Shown one piece after another: positions 6,327 through 6,840 of a stretch of DNA of 6,840 nucleotides. This DNA comes from Chloroflexota bacterium. Lineage in GTDB: Bacteria; Chloroflexota; UBA5177; JANWHV01. How positions within the stretch are numbered: the stretch's first letter is position 1; each line of letters opens with the position of its first letter. The notes beneath the pieces were generated by a model. It worked only from the letters and a program-made list of their open reading frames with translations. It had not been told where the DNA came from and searched no databases. Both the position numbers and the translations under genes were made by a program. Location: the NCBI GenBank assembly GCA_025450375.1, contig JANWHO010000153.1, forward strand, positions 1-6,840, in the 5' to 3' direction.

Positions 6327-6840
6327 ATGCGCAACGGACAGATCGCGGCCGGCTTACGCGAGATCGCCGACTTGCTGGAAATGACCGAGGACAATGTGTT
6401 CCGCATTCGGGCCTATCGGCGGGCCGCCGAGGCCGTGGAGTCGATGGCCGAGCCGGTGGCCGCCGCGCTAGCCCGCGATCCCAAGGGAGTGGCGGGGGTG
6501 GGCGCGGGAATCGCCGACCATATCAAAGAGTTGGAGGCTACGGGCACCACACAACTGGCCGCCGATCTGCACCAGCGGTTTCCAGAGAGCGTGGTTGCTC
6601 TTCTCCAGGTGCCGGGGATGGGGCCGAAGCTGGCGGCCCGAGTCTACCAGGAGTTGGGGGTGACCAGCGTGGCGGAACTCGAGGCGGCGGCAACGGATGG
6701 TCGCTTGGCCGGGCTCTCCAGGGTCGGAGCCAAATCGGCGGCCAATATCCTTCGCAATATCGCGGCCTTCAAGGAGCACGGGGCTCGGATGTCACTCGGA
6801 GAGGCGTGGAGCCGGGTCTCGGCGGTGATGGCCGCGCTCA
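6327..6840 (+). CDS. polX: DNA polymerase X family protein (PolX), N-terminal part, cut by the right edge
   Basis: The first 171 codons of a family X DNA polymerase; bacterial members are repair polymerases, usually with a C-terminal PHP nuclease domain that lies beyond the window here. The N-terminal 8-kDa-like domain is clear: residues 1-33 with IADLLEMTEDNVFRIRAYRR, and a helix-hairpin-helix-like VAGVGAGIADHI at 55-66. Next come the second helix-hairpin-helix (VPGMGPKLAARVYQELG at 95-111) and a third (LSRVGAKSAANIL at 130-142), the usual order in PolX. The nucleotidyl-transferase acidic residues are not yet reached. ATG 6327 follows GGAAGGGGA with 6 bases between, a good ribosome-binding site. 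Its upstream region is shared with the divergent small gene. The family call rests on motif order and is strong; presence of the PHP domain is inferred from bacterial homologues. Confidence 0.9.
   Translation, partial: MRNGQIAAGLREIADLLEMTEDNVFRIRAYRRAAEAVESMAEPVAAALARDPKGVAGVGAGIADHIKELEATGTTQLAADLHQRFPESVVALLQVPGMGPKLAARVYQELGVTSVAELEAAATDGRLAGLSRVGAKSAANILRNIAAFKEHGARMSLGEAWSRVSAVMAAL

Overview
The window looks like chromosomal DNA from a GC-rich bacterium, with coding frames that favour G or C at third codon positions. The best guess is a member of Chloroflexota. Three things suggest this: a TIGR03663/Agl23-like membrane protein (a family I know mainly from Chloroflexota and archaea), a RecX with the N-terminal pattern 'ITRLAP...EVDG', and a free-standing mutase-type B12-binding protein. 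This assignment is inference; there is no rRNA or other phylogenetic marker. I see no IS element, CRISPR array, tRNA, rRNA or prophage gene.

Layout. (1) 1-1769, minus strand: a large GT-C-like membrane protein of the Agl23 family, cut by the left edge. Its coding frame runs unbroken off the edge. (2) 1770-1954: a divergent intergenic region with a plausible sigma70-type promoter for the minus-strand gene. (3) 1955-5896, plus strand: recX; a 135-base gap holding a possible Trp-containing leader peptide; a type I-beta DAHP synthase with an N-terminal regulatory domain; a GT39-like 12-helix membrane glycosyltransferase starting 2 bases after it; and a stand-alone cobalamin-binding mutase subunit starting 1 base after that. 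The last three are packed like an operon. (4) 5897-5995: a strong compound inverted repeat between convergent genes. (5) 5996-6196, minus strand: an unrecognised 66-residue protein with a very good Shine-Dalgarno site and a near-consensus promoter. (6) 6197-6326: an AT-rich divergent region with that promoter and two adjacent dyads. (7) 6327-6840, plus strand: the N-terminal part of a PolX-family DNA polymerase, cut by the right edge.

Functionally the set is mixed: surface glycoconjugate assembly (Agl23-like and GT39-like proteins), RecA control and DNA repair (RecX, PolX), the first step of the shikimate pathway (DAHP synthase), and B12-dependent acyl-CoA rearrangement. No single pathway links the three-gene operon. 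No clearly new multi-gene system is visible. The points most worth a second look are the possible leader peptide before the DAHP synthase, changes in two normally conserved active-site loops of that enzyme, the small orphan protein with its strong promoter and dyads, and the compound hairpin.
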